From Mycolicibacterium peregrinum (GTDB lineage: Bacteria > Actinomycetota > Actinomycetes > Mycobacteriales > Mycobacteriaceae): a DNA stretch of 61,410 nucleotides. Location of the stretch: assembly GCF_001665625.1 (NCBI RefSeq), contig NZ_LZSY01000121.1, positions 1 through 61,410 of the forward strand, written 5' to 3'. Each line of letters starts with the position of its first letter. Positions within the stretch are counted from its first letter, which is position 1. The notes under the pieces are model-generated. The model saw only the letters and a program-made list of their open reading frames with translations, ran no database searches and was not told the origin of the DNA. Shown piece after piece: positions 34,156-42,970 of this stretch. Position numbers and translations under genes: made by a program.

Positions 34156-35871
34156 ATGGACCAGCCGTGGGCGCCCGGGTGCACCTCCACTGTCCGAGTC
34201 GTGGACTTCATCGTCGACCACCTCGCGCGTTCGGGTGTTCGCCACCTGTTCGGCGTGGGCGGCGCGAACATCGAAGACCTCTATGACGCCGCGTACTTCC
34301 ATACCGGGATCACCGCCGTGCTGGCCAAGCATGAGTTCTCGGCCGCGACGATGGCCGACGGGTACAGCCGTGCGGGCGCCGGTCTTGGCGTGGTCGCCGC
34401 AACCTCCGGCGGGGCGAGCCTCAACCTGATTCCTGGACTCGGCGAGTCTTTCGCCAGCCGGGTTCCGGTCCTGGCTCTGGTCGGTCAGCCGCCCACCACG
34501 CAGGACGGGCGGGGCAGCTTTCAAGACACCAGCGGGCAGAACGGCTCGCTCAACGCCGAAGCCTTGTTCGCCGAGGTATCTGTGCACTGCCGGCGGGTGC
34601 TCACTCCCGACGACCTCCGAGTCGCGCTGCCGCGTGCCATCGAAGCTGCGCTGGCCGGCGGCCCCGCCGTACTGCTCATCCCCAAGGACGTGCAGCAGAG
34701 CGACATGCAAAAGGGCTACGTCGCCGGTGCTCCCGTCGAGCGCATCGACGGACATCGCTCCCCCGCTGAAACCGAAACGATCTCCGATGCGCTCGTGGGC
34801 CTCCACGGCCCCGTCACGATCATCGCCGGCGAACAGATCGCCCGTGACGACGCCCGCGTCCAATTCGAAGCACTGCGCCTTGCGGTCGGTGCACGGGTGG
34901 CAACAGTGCCCGACGCCAAGGACGTGACCGACGCTGATCTGGGCGTGACAGGTGTCATGGGTCATCGTGGGGTGGCCGAGACTATCGCAGGCAGTGCGCT
35001 GTGTCTGGTGGTCGGTACGCGGCTGCCGCTCACCGCCTCCGTGGGACTCGACGAAGTGTTGGCGAAGGTACCGACATTCTCGATCGGGTCGGCGGTCCCC
35101 TATCGCCCGTGCCACCACGTCCACAGCGATGACCTGAGGACATCGCTGACGCAGTTGACTCGCGCCGTCCGGAGAAAGCCGCAACCACCCCGGCAAGGAC
35201 TTTCCGTCCCGACAGCCGAGCTGACCCCGCCGGCGTTTCACGGAGCCGGTGTCCGCTATCGGGATGCGATGAAACTGCTCGACGAGGCGCTGCCCGAAGA
35301 TGCCGACCTGGTGGTCGACGCAGGCAACACCGGCGCGTCGGCCATTCACCATCTACCCGCACGGCGGTCGGGGCGTTTCGTGGTCGCCCTGGGCATGGGC
35401 GGGATGGGCTACAGCTTCGGCGCTGCCATCGGTGCGGCCTTCGCCCGGGACCATCGGCGCACCGTCGTCCTAGCCGGGGACGGCGCTTTCTTCATGCACG
35501 GCATGGAGATCCACACCGCCGTGCAGTACCGGTTACCCGTCACTTTCGTACTGTTCAACAACAACGCTCACGCGATGTGCGTCACCCGCGAGCAGCTCTT
35601 CTACCAAGATCGCTACAGCTACAACCGATTCACACCGAGCCGCCTCGGCCGCGGCGTGGCGTCGATGTTCCCCGGATTGCCCTGCGAGGACGTCGACGCG
35701 GTTGAGCTGCTTCCCCGAGCCTTGGCACGCGCGTTGGTCGCCGACGGTCCATCGGTCGTCAGCATCGAATGCTCGCCAGACGAGATTCCGCCATTTGCAC
35801 CCTTTTTAGCTCCACCCCAACCCATTTCACAACCAGACAAGGACCGATCAAATGCCGCTGCCCGCGCTTGA
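34156..35871 (+). CDS. ThDP-dependent acetolactate-synthase-like enzyme
   Basis: The product has 571 residues from ATG 34156 (MDQPWAPGCTSTVRVVDFIV). N-terminal pyrimidine-binding domain with catalytic Glu60 (VLAKHEFSAATMADGYSR), central domain, and C-terminal diphosphate-binding domain with GDG at 441-443 and the paired Asn (LFNNNAHAM, about 468-470). It decarboxylates a 2-keto acid and may join it to an acyl or aldehyde acceptor. Unlike housekeeping IlvB, it is not next to a regulatory subunit. It is first in the six-gene operon and overlaps the next gene by 20 bases. The substrate is not deducible. Confidence 0.85.
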   Translation: MDQPWAPGCTSTVRVVDFIVDHLARSGVRHLFGVGGANIEDLYDAAYFHTGITAVLAKHEFSAATMADGYSRAGAGLGVVAATSGGASLNLIPGLGESFASRVPVLALVGQPPTTQDGRGSFQDTSGQNGSLNAEALFAEVSVHCRRVLTPDDLRVALPRAIEAALAGGPAVLLIPKDVQQSDMQKGYVAGAPVERIDGHRSPAETETISDALVGLHGPVTIIAGEQIARDDARVQFEALRLAVGARVATVPDAKDVTDADLGVTGVMGHRGVAETIAGSALCLVVGTRLPLTASVGLDEVLAKVPTFSIGSAVPYRPCHHVHSDDLRTSLTQLTRAVRRKPQPPRQGLSVPTAELTPPAFHGAGVRYRDAMKLLDEALPEDADLVVDAGNTGASAIHHLPARRSGRFVVALGMGGMGYSFGAAIGAAFARDHRRTVVLAGDGAFFMHGMEIHTAVQYRLPVTFVLFNNNAHAMCVTREQLFYQDRYSYNRFTPSRLGRGVASMFPGLPCEDVDAVELLPRALARALVADGPSVVSIECSPDEIPPFAPFLAPPQPISQPDKDRSNAAARA

Positions 35872-36517
35872 GGACATCACCTTCCACTCCGGAACCACCG
35901 ATGCCATCGACGGTGTCGTCCGAATCGAAACGTCGCCACGGGAGAACGCCACCCCGATCATCATGGAGATGATGCGGTCGGTGTATCCACACGATCAGGT
36001 ATTCGGCGAATACTGCACCGTCAACGATTACATCGATTGCCCGCCCGAGGAACTGTTCGATTACCTGTCGGACACCCGCTGCCTCGAGGAATGGACGTAC
36101 AGCCTGCGTGGATTCCGTCCCACCGATGAGCCCGGGCTGTGGGCGGCTTATGACCGGCTGGGCTCCGAGACTGAAATCTTCACCCGGACAACGGCAAACA
36201 AGCAATCGATGACGGTCGACTATCACTGCGCCTGGGACCAGGGCAAGCACTTGTGGATGGTCTATCTCATGCGGGTCGTCGATGCGCAGACGGTATTGAA
36301 CAAGCCCGGTTCGGTTGTGCTGTGGACGAATTGCCATCACCCCTTCTACGACAGCAACCCGTACCCCGAAACTGCGCCGCCCGAACGGCCGGTGTGGGTT
36401 GGCGACTTCTGGGACATGTTCGGAGCGGGGCATCTCCTGGAACTCAAAAACCTCAAGGCGATAGCCGAATACCGCCACCGCAACGGACTGCCGGTGACAC
36501 CGACCTGGATGAAATGA
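35852..36517 (+). CDS. SRPBCC (START/cyclase-like) protein
   Basis: The product has 221 residues from ATG 35852 with AAGGAC upstream; the start lies inside the previous gene. YIDCPPEELFDYLSDTRCLE followed by EW is the typical first helix and strand of the SRPBCC fold (Bet v1/polyketide cyclase/aromatase superfamily). Trp/His-rich later part (NCHHPFYDSNPYPE, FWDMFGAGHLLELKN). Such proteins act as cyclases, dehydratases or carriers of hydrophobic intermediates. The stop overlaps the possible upstream ATG of the KASIII gene (ATGA). Confidence 0.7.
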   Translation: MPLPALEDITFHSGTTDAIDGVVRIETSPRENATPIIMEMMRSVYPHDQVFGEYCTVNDYIDCPPEELFDYLSDTRCLEEWTYSLRGFRPTDEPGLWAAYDRLGSETEIFTRTTANKQSMTVDYHCAWDQGKHLWMVYLMRVVDAQTVLNKPGSVVLWTNCHHPFYDSNPYPETAPPERPVWVGDFWDMFGAGHLLELKNLKAIAEYRHRNGLPVTPTWMK

Positions 36518-36525
36518 GAACAGCC

Positions 36526-37557
36526 ATGAGCCAAACCCCCGTCAGCCTGATCGACGTCTCCACCTACCTGCCCGGAAAACCCATCAGTGCCGAGTATTAC
36601 GCCCAGTTCGCCGAGTCCGACGAGCTGCGTGACAACCTCATGTTCCGGGCACCGAAATTCCGCCATCACGTCGGCCCGGACGAAACCGCGATCGACATGA
36701 TCGAACGCGCGACCACGGGCCTTGTCGAACGGCACGGCCAGGACGTCATCGCGAACGTGGACATCCTCATCAGCCACACGCAGATGCCCGACGTCCCGTT
36801 CTACGGCGCCGGCGGAGGAATCGCACACCGGCTGGGTATGCGCCCGGACTGGGTTCTCGACCTGCACAACGGCGGCTGCGCCGCATTCGTGCTGGGCATG
36901 CAGACCGCCCGCCAGCTGCTTTCGTCGGGCGCGGGCCGTACCGCGCTGGTCGCGGTCGCCCAGAATGCGGCCGGCCAGATCTTCGATCAACCCGGAGTGC
37001 GGCGCAAGGCACAAGCCGCAGTGCCCGGCGACGGCGCAGCAGTCGGATTACTCACGTTGTCGGACGAATCGCCGATTCTCGACGTCGAGTGCCGTACGTA
37101 CGGGGAATACGCCGGCGACATGGCGATCGCGGTCGACCCGCATCGCAAATGGTGGGAGCCAGGCCCCGGCGAAGGTTACATCGGCTTCACTGAATCCAAG
37201 ATCACCAAAGTCCTGGCTCGGGGAAACCGTCAGGTACCCGAGGTCTCGTATACGGTGTGCGACCGAATTGGTCTGCGCACCAAGGACATCGACCTACTCG
37301 TCACGAATCAGCCCAACCGGGCGTTCCTGCGCAACTGGTGTGAAGCGCTTGAGTTGCCGAGCACCCGGCATGTCCACACCTTCGATGAGTGCGGCAACCT
37401 GTTCGCCGCAGGCATCCCGGTCAACCTCGACCGCGCGATCCAGAACGGTCACGTTTCACCTGGTGACACGGTGTTGATGGCGGCCTTTGCCCACGCCGGC
37501 GACTTCGCCGCCGCCGCTGCGGTTCGGTGGGGCGGCAGGCCGACGTGGAACAGCTGA
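36526..37557 (+). CDS. KASIII-like enzyme with His-to-Asn catalytic change
   Basis: The product has 343 residues (ATG 36526; ATG 36514 also possible). FabH-type thiolase fold with nucleophile Cys118 (LHNGGCAAFVLGM) and the late Asn291 (DECGNLFAAGIPVNL). Where FabH has the HQAN motif, this protein has NQPN (Asn261), so the catalytic His is missing. In FabH the His/Asn pair supports decarboxylative condensation, so this enzyme may do acyl transfer or a different C-C or C-O bond formation, as in several KASIII-like acyltransferases. The aminotransferase gene starts before its stop. Confidence 0.85.
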   Translation: MSQTPVSLIDVSTYLPGKPISAEYYAQFAESDELRDNLMFRAPKFRHHVGPDETAIDMIERATTGLVERHGQDVIANVDILISHTQMPDVPFYGAGGGIAHRLGMRPDWVLDLHNGGCAAFVLGMQTARQLLSSGAGRTALVAVAQNAAGQIFDQPGVRRKAQAAVPGDGAAVGLLTLSDESPILDVECRTYGEYAGDMAIAVDPHRKWWEPGPGEGYIGFTESKITKVLARGNRQVPEVSYTVCDRIGLRTKDIDLLVTNQPNRAFLRNWCEALELPSTRHVHTFDECGNLFAAGIPVNLDRAIQNGHVSPGDTVLMAAFAHAGDFAAAAAVRWGGRPTWNS

Positions 37558-38585
37558 CACAGACCGACCGGCCCTACGACGTCGCGCCACAAACGGACGA
37601 TCCGCTGGCTTTGTCGTTGAACGAGAATCCGTTTGCTCCACTGCCCGCCGTGCACACGGCGATCGTCCAGGCCACCGCCGCCGCCAACCGCTATCCCGAG
37701 TTCCTGCCGGAACGCCTTCGACGCCTGATCGCCACGCATGTCGGAGTAGAAGACGAACAGGTGATCGTCGCCGCCGGGGCGACGGGCGTGGTGATGCAGG
37801 TTCTCCATACCGTGACCTCGCCCGGTGACCGGATCGTCCTGGCCACACCGACGTTCGACGGCTATCCCATCTTCGCGCAGATGGCTCGCCTGACACCGGT
37901 TGGGGTGCCGCTCGATCGACACGGGCATCAGGACCTCGAAACCATGGCTGATGCGGCGGCCGATGCTCGGGTTGTCGTGATCTGTCGGCCCCACAATCCG
38001 ACCGGCACCGTTGCGCCCACCACACAGATGCGGCAATTCCTGAACCGAGTGCCCTCCGATGTCGTGGTAGTGATCGATGAGGCATATATCGAATTCGTGC
38101 ACCCCGCATACCGCCTCGACTGCCGAAAGCTGGTGCGCCGGTACCCCAATGTCATTGTGGTACGTACGTTCTCGAAGGCGTACGGGCTGGCAGGCATGCG
38201 CACCGGGTACGGGATCTGCTCACCGCGCTCGGCAGCGGCACTGTGGGCAATGCAGCTGCCGTTTGGCTCCACTTTCACCAGCCTGGCGGCAGTCGCGGCG
38301 TCCTACGCGGCGGAAGAGCAACTGCAGAAACGCATCCGCTTCATCACCGCCGAGCGCAGCTATCTGCGCACCAGGCTCGGCGAACTGCGGGTGTCCAGCA
38401 CTGAGTCGCACGCGAACTTCGTCTACCTCCCCCCGTCCGGCAAACCGTGGCGCGAGGCATTCGAGGGGACCGGACTGCAGGTGCGCTCCTACAGCGACGG
38501 TGGTGTGCGGATCAGTGTCGGTGCCCGCCGGTCAACTACCGCGGTGCTGGCTGCAATCGGCAAATCGGTCGGGGCGGATCGATGA
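37545..38585 (+). CDS. HisC-like PLP-dependent aminotransferase
   Basis: The product has 346 residues from GTG 37545, overlapping the KASIII gene by 13 bases (GTG 37527 also in frame). Fold-type I aminotransferase: the N-terminal LNENPFAPLP motif, RPHNPTG, VVVIDEAYIEF and PLP Lys211 (RTFSKAYGLAGMRTGYG), as in histidinol-phosphate aminotransferases. Some family members accept aromatic amino acids or amino alcohols. In this operon it probably makes or uses a keto acid or amine for the ThDP enzyme rather than serving histidine synthesis. Confidence 0.85.
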   Translation: MEQLTQTDRPYDVAPQTDDPLALSLNENPFAPLPAVHTAIVQATAAANRYPEFLPERLRRLIATHVGVEDEQVIVAAGATGVVMQVLHTVTSPGDRIVLATPTFDGYPIFAQMARLTPVGVPLDRHGHQDLETMADAAADARVVVICRPHNPTGTVAPTTQMRQFLNRVPSDVVVVIDEAYIEFVHPAYRLDCRKLVRRYPNVIVVRTFSKAYGLAGMRTGYGICSPRSAAALWAMQLPFGSTFTSLAAVAASYAAEEQLQKRIRFITAERSYLRTRLGELRVSSTESHANFVYLPPSGKPWREAFEGTGLQVRSYSDGGVRISVGARRSTTAVLAAIGKSVGADR

Positions 38586-38619
38586 CGTCGCGATGCGAGC
38601 CCACCCGCGAAGGAGCTAC

Positions 38620-39972
38620 ATGACAAAGTCCGGGATCACCCCGCGGCTGCGGTTCGCCCACGCCGTCGCCGCCTGGTACGACGCGGAGGCCTACTTCCGC
38701 AGGCGGTCTCGCCGTGGACGACCTTTCGGCATGTCGATACCGGGTCTGGGCGAGGTGCTGTTCGCAGCCCACTCCGAACACGTCCGTGAATTCCTCACCA
38801 TTCCGTCATCCATGCTGACACCGCCGATGCCCAACCCGATCGAACCGGTGGTCGGCGACGGATCGATAATCCTGCTCGACGGGATCCCCCATAAGCGGGA
38901 ACGCGCCAGGTTCCTTCCCGCTCTGCATGGCGAGCGTATTCACCGGTACGCCGATGCGATGGCGCAGGCCGCCGAGAAGGAGATCGAGTCTTGGCAACCG
39001 GGCGCAGTGATCGACGCCCGGGACGCCGCGCAGTCGATAACCCTGCGCATCATCGTCCGGACCGTCTTCGGCATCGAGGACCACGTACGCACCGACCAGT
39101 ACATCCGCACCGTCAAGTCGATGATGCGCAACTACGTCGCGCCGTTCATGTTCTTCCCCGCGCTGCGCCGCGCCCCGTTCGGTCTCGGTCCGTGGCGACG
39201 CTTCTCGCAGAGGAGCCTGGAACTCGACGGTCTGCTGTCTGAGCAGATCACCCTGCGACGACGCACGGGCACCGACGGCTATGACGACGTGCTGAGCGTC
39301 CTGCTCTCCGGCGACCACGCAGGCGATCGCAGCGACGACGAGGTACTACAGCAGCTGCGAACGTTGTTGGTGTCGGGCCACGAGACGTCAGCAACCACCT
39401 TGGCGTGGGCCCTTTTTCACATCCACGACGACGACGGTGTCCGGCGCAGACTGCTCTCCGAGCTGGCGGACAATCCCGCTCCAGAGGACATGCCCAAGCT
39501 GCCCTACCTCGGCGCCGTCATCTCCGAGACGCTTCGGATGCACCCGACGGTGTCGATCGTCGTTCGCCAGCTGAAGTCGACGACCGAGACCTGGCAGATC
39601 CCCAGGGCCCCGGGCGATGTGATCGGCGTGTCACTGCCCGCTCTGCATGCCGACCCGACCGTCTGGTCAGATCCGGGCCGATTCGATCCCGATCGCTTTC
39701 TGGTCCGCAAGCCACCGCCGGCCGAATACTCCCCGTTCGGTTACGGGCACCGGCGTTGTCCCGGGGCGGCTTTCGCGTCACTCGAACTGTCGATCGTCCT
39801 GGGCACAGTGCTGCGCAGGGTCGAGCTGAGAAGGCCCATCGGCAGGCGAAGGAGCAAACCGCCACGGTCGATACCTCGCGGTGTCGCCGCCGTGCCGAAT
39901 CGGCCGATCAGGCTGCAGGTCGTTCGCACGATACCGCCACCACCGGAGACGAAACGAGGATGGGAATCATGA
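38620..39972 (+). CDS. Cytochrome P450
   Basis: The product has 450 residues from ATG 38620, with AAGGAG upstream; ATG 38593 is the alternative. I-helix SGHETSATT (252-260), ETLRMHP ExxR (303), and the heme-binding loop FGYGHRRCPG with Cys380. Soluble, with a basic Pro/Arg-rich end. It is a bacterial CYP of the CYP110/CYP138-like kind by eye. Substrate oxidation in the pathway of the operon is the natural role; a ferredoxin gene is not included. It overlaps the O-methyltransferase by ATGA. Confidence 0.93.
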   Translation: MTKSGITPRLRFAHAVAAWYDAEAYFRRRSRRGRPFGMSIPGLGEVLFAAHSEHVREFLTIPSSMLTPPMPNPIEPVVGDGSIILLDGIPHKRERARFLPALHGERIHRYADAMAQAAEKEIESWQPGAVIDARDAAQSITLRIIVRTVFGIEDHVRTDQYIRTVKSMMRNYVAPFMFFPALRRAPFGLGPWRRFSQRSLELDGLLSEQITLRRRTGTDGYDDVLSVLLSGDHAGDRSDDEVLQQLRTLLVSGHETSATTLAWALFHIHDDDGVRRRLLSELADNPAPEDMPKLPYLGAVISETLRMHPTVSIVVRQLKSTTETWQIPRAPGDVIGVSLPALHADPTVWSDPGRFDPDRFLVRKPPPAEYSPFGYGHRRCPGAAFASLELSIVLGTVLRRVELRRPIGRRRSKPPRSIPRGVAAVPNRPIRLQVVRTIPPPPETKRGWES

Positions 39973-40721
39973 GCCTGAAGCAACGCGTACCGCTGCTGCG
40001 ATGGTCGTTCTGGCGACTGGCGCTGGGCAGCCGAAACCTCACGAGGACTGGTCAGATCGGCGATGGACGCGAAGCCGCCGCCGTGCGGTACGTGCTCGCA
40101 AACGCTCGCCGGGGCGATATCGACGACGTCCTCGCCACCATCGATCGATACGCCTACACCGAGTCATTCCTGATCAACGTCGGGGACGAGAAAGGCGAAC
40201 TGCTCGACTCGGCGGTGCGCCGCGCCGCGCCCACACTGGCACTCGAATTGGGGACCTACTGCGGTTACGGGGCACTTCGGATCGCCAGAGCAGCGCCGAC
40301 GGCTCGCGTGTACTCGATCGAGCTGTCTTCCGACAACGCTGAAAACGCGCGACGGATCTGGGACCACGCGGGCGTCGATGACAGGGTTACGTGCGTGGTC
40401 GGGACCATCGGCGACGGTGGCCGCACTCTCGACGCGCTGGCGCAGGAGCACGGATTCACCTCGGGTTCGGTCGATCTCGTCTTTCTCGACCACGACAAGA
40501 ATGCCTACCTGTCCGACCTTCAGAGCCTCCTCGACCGCGGTTGGCTGCACCGCGGCACGATCGTCGTCGCGGACAACGTGAAGATCCCCGGCGCCCCTAA
40601 ATACCGCGCGTACATGCAGGAGCAGCAGGGTGGAAGATGGCAGACGGTCGAGCACAGGACCCACGGCGAGTACGGCTCCGTCATTCCCGATTTGGTGCTG
40701 GAGTCCGATTATCTCGGCTGA
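39969..40721 (+). CDS. Class I O-methyltransferase (operon copy)
   Basis: The product has 250 residues from ATG 39969 (start MSLKQR, matching the paralogue; ATG 39960 is an upstream option). SAM-binding ALELGTYCGYG (about residues 90-100) and the metal-binding segment FLDHDKNAYL and ADNVK are typical of catechol-O-methyltransferase-like enzymes. It methylates a hydroxyl, probably a catechol-type product of the P450. The start overlaps the P450 stop (ATGA). It is about 75% identical to the next gene. Confidence 0.9.
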   Translation: MSLKQRVPLLRWSFWRLALGSRNLTRTGQIGDGREAAAVRYVLANARRGDIDDVLATIDRYAYTESFLINVGDEKGELLDSAVRRAAPTLALELGTYCGYGALRIARAAPTARVYSIELSSDNAENARRIWDHAGVDDRVTCVVGTIGDGGRTLDALAQEHGFTSGSVDLVFLDHDKNAYLSDLQSLLDRGWLHRGTIVVADNVKIPGAPKYRAYMQEQQGGRWQTVEHRTHGEYGSVIPDLVLESDYLG

Positions 40722-40775
40722 CCCACACCGACGGAACCCTGCCCGGTGGGCATCACCCGTCCTAGGCTGTGCGTC

Positions 40776-41528
40776 ATGAGTCTCAAACAGCGACTGCCGC
40801 TGTTGCGGTGGTCGTTCATCCGGATGGGAATCGGCGCCAGGCACTTCTCGAAAACCGGACAGTGGGGCGACGGACGCGAGGCCGCGGCCGCGGATTATGT
40901 GGTGGCCAACGCCCGCGCCGGCGACCTCGATGACGTCATCGCCACCATCGACAAGTTCGCCTACGAGAAGTCGTTCCTGATCAACGTCGGCGACGAGAAG
41001 GGTGCGCTGCTCGACGCCGCAGTCGTGCGGGCCGACCCGCGTCTGGCACTCGAGCTGGGCACCTACTGCGGCTACGGGGCGATGCGGATCGCGCGCGCCG
41101 CGCCGGCCGCCCGGGTGTTCTCGGTGGAGTTCTCCCCCACCAACGCGGACATCGCGCGACGGATCTGGGCACATGCGGGGGTGGCCGACCGGATCACCTG
41201 TGTGGTCGGGACCATCGGCGACGGTGGCCGCACGCTGGACGCCCTCGCGGCCGCCGGGTTCGACGCGGGCGGACTGGATTTCGTGTTCCTCGATCACGAC
41301 AAGAACGCCTACCTGACCGATCTGCAGAGCCTGCTGGAGCGTGGTTGGCTGCACCGGGGTTCGATCGTGGTGGCCGACAACGTGAAGCTGCCCGGCGCCC
41401 CGAAGTACCTGGCCTACATGCAGGAGCAGCAAGGTTCCCGCTGGGACACGAAACATCACAAGACGCACGCGGAGTACCAGACCCTGCTGCCCGATCTGGT
41501 GCTGGAGTCGGAGTACCTGGGCGGCTGA
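40776..41528 (+). CDS. Class I O-methyltransferase (Rv1703c-like copy)
   Basis: The product has 250 residues. Same domain and motifs as the preceding gene (LELGTYCGYG, FLDHDKNAYL, ADNVKLPGAPKY), 188 of 250 positions identical in a hand alignment. M. tuberculosis has a catechol-O-methyltransferase (Rv1703c) at the corresponding place beside xerD, so this copy is probably the ancestral one and the operon copy a duplicate. A 54-base gap separates it from the operon; it may be transcribed with it or alone. Confidence 0.9.
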   Translation: MSLKQRLPLLRWSFIRMGIGARHFSKTGQWGDGREAAAADYVVANARAGDLDDVIATIDKFAYEKSFLINVGDEKGALLDAAVVRADPRLALELGTYCGYGAMRIARAAPAARVFSVEFSPTNADIARRIWAHAGVADRITCVVGTIGDGGRTLDALAAAGFDAGGLDFVFLDHDKNAYLTDLQSLLERGWLHRGSIVVADNVKLPGAPKYLAYMQEQQGSRWDTKHHKTHAEYQTLLPDLVLESEYLGG

Positions 41529-41610
41529 CGTACCCGCGCCGTCGACGACGTCGACCCGTGCGGTCGCAGGCCCCCTGACACCGACCACGCCGGACCGATA
41601 CACCGGTCTC

Positions 41611-41639
41611 CGGAATATCTGGGGAGGCATCCCCGTTTA
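41611..41639. promoter_or_regulatory. TetR operator copy 1 (before FMN reductase)
   Basis: CGGAATATCTGGGGAGGCAT continuing CCCCGTTTA. The inverted repeat GGGGA-GGCA-TCCCC is at 41621-41634. The same block, including the flanks CGGAATATCT and CGTTT, recurs at 42926-42953. It lies about 50 bases before the reductase start. Confidence 0.8.
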
Positions 41640-41682
41640 CCACGCTGTCACACCACGTCGCAGCGCAGAATTCGGAGACACC

Positions 41683-42264
41683 ATGACCAAGATCGCCCTG
41701 ATCATCACCAGCACCCGACAGGAACGTTTCGCCGATCGACCGGCGAGGTGGGTCACCGCGCGTCTGCGGCGCGCGGGACTGGACGTGGATGTGATCGACA
41801 TGCGCGACCACGACCTGCCCAGCTTCGGCGGACAGTCGCCGATGTACACCCCTCGCCAGTACGCGACACCGGCGATCGCCCAATTCGGGCATCGGATCGA
41901 CCAAGCCGACGCATACATCGTGCTCACCAGTGAGTACAACCACGGGTATACCGGCGTGTTCAAGAACGCAGTCGACCACCTGTTCGCGGAATGGGACCGC
42001 AAGCCGATCGCATTCGTTGCCTGGGGCAATGTCGGCGGAGCCCGCGCCGTAGAGCAACTGCGCTCCGTCGCAATTGAATTCGGCATGGCGCCCATTCGCC
42101 CCGCGGTGCACATCCTGCCCGACGTGATGGTGCCCGCGATGACGGCGCCCACCTACGATGCCGCACTCTTCACCGCACTCGAACCAAAGCTCGATGCGCT
42201 GGTGGAGGAATTGATCTGGTGGACCGCGACATTGGAGCGGGGGCGCAACCACGCGCAGGCGTGA
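41683..42264 (+). CDS. NAD(P)H-dependent FMN reductase/quinone reductase
   Basis: The product has 193 residues. Flavodoxin-like fold: the N-terminal IITSTRQERFADRPARW phosphate loop, LTSEYNHGYTGVFKNAVDHL (FMN/dimer motif of the SsuE/WrbA-like group) and FVAWGNVGGARAVEQLR. It reduces FMN, quinones or azo compounds with NAD(P)H. It is preceded by an operator copy and convergent with the TetR gene, so it belongs to the same regulon as the genes at 43005-47766. Confidence 0.88.
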   Translation: MTKIALIITSTRQERFADRPARWVTARLRRAGLDVDVIDMRDHDLPSFGGQSPMYTPRQYATPAIAQFGHRIDQADAYIVLTSEYNHGYTGVFKNAVDHLFAEWDRKPIAFVAWGNVGGARAVEQLRSVAIEFGMAPIRPAVHILPDVMVPAMTAPTYDAALFTALEPKLDALVEELIWWTATLERGRNHAQA

Positions 42265-42291
42265 CGCCGGCAAGACGCGGTCCCGCTGCGC

Positions 42292-42903
42292 TCAATCGTG
42301 CAGGGCCCGGCGGACCTGCGGATCGGTCGGGGCGGGCGGCACCTCGACGAGGATCCCGGGGGAAAGAAGACCGGTCAGCCACAGCGCGACCAGACGGGCA
42401 CTGGACCGCGGAGCGTCCTCGGCGGTCCGGTGGACCAAGCCGGCGTTGGCGATCGACAGCACCGCCAGGTCGGCCGGGGACGCGTCGGGGCGGACCCCGC
42501 CACTGCGCACCGCGCGTTCGAACAGCGCGGCGACGGCGCGGTAGTGGCGGGCGCGCAGTTCTTCGACGTGGACCGACAACGGCCTCAGCGATGCCAGCAG
42601 ATCCGCCAGTCCTCGGTTGCTCGCCTGTAACGCACAGGTGGCGATGACGCAGTCCCGCAACGCGATCCCCGGATCGTCCGCCCGGGCGGCATCCTCGGCA
42701 AGGGCACAGTAGCGCTCGAGGTGTCCGGTATAGACCTCGGCGAGCAACGCCTCTCGAGTCGGAAAGTGCCGATACAACGTCGCGTTGCCGGTGCCGGCGC
42801 GCCGGGCGATCTCGTTCAGTGACACGTCCACGCCGTGTTCGGCGTACGCCGCCTCCGCGGCGGCCAGCACGGATGCACGATTTCGTTGGGCGTCAGCGCG
42901 CAC
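42292..42903 (-). CDS. TetR-family regulator of the oxidoreductase regulon
   Basis: The product has 203 residues. The helix-turn-helix VSLNEIARRAGTGNATLYRHF followed by REALLAEVY is typical. The C-terminus resembles TetR_C ligand domains of the SbtR-like kind. Two operator copies lie in the 101 bases before its start, between it and the divergent 43005 gene, and a third before the FMN reductase. It should repress itself and both flanking units. Confidence 0.92.
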   Translation of the reverse strand: MRADAQRNRASVLAAAEAAYAEHGVDVSLNEIARRAGTGNATLYRHFPTREALLAEVYTGHLERYCALAEDAARADDPGIALRDCVIATCALQASNRGLADLLASLRPLSVHVEELRARHYRAVAALFERAVRSGGVRPDASPADLAVLSIANAGLVHRTAEDAPRSSARLVALWLTGLLSPGILVEVPPAPTDPQVRRALHD

Positions 42904-42925
42904 GGCCGCCTCCTGATATGACCGA

Positions 42926-42953
42926 CGGAATATCTGGGGATCACTCCCCGTTT
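42926..42953. promoter_or_regulatory. TetR operator copy 2 (tetR side)
   Basis: CGGAATATCTGGGGATCACT continuing CCCCGTTT; the inverted repeat GGGGA-TCAC-TCCCC is at 42936-42949. It lies 20-50 bases upstream of the tetR start. Confidence 0.85.
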
Positions 42954-42970
42954 GATCTTACGTCCGATTA

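Noticed and set aside
34156..35871. Housekeeping acetolactate synthase (ilvB)
   Set aside because: No ilvN/ilvC nearby, different operon context and a divergent sequence; better called a pathway-specific ThDP enzyme.
38593..38619. Upstream ATG 38593 as P450 start
   Set aside because: No good ribosome site; AAGGAG lies right before ATG 38620, and the extra nine residues look random.
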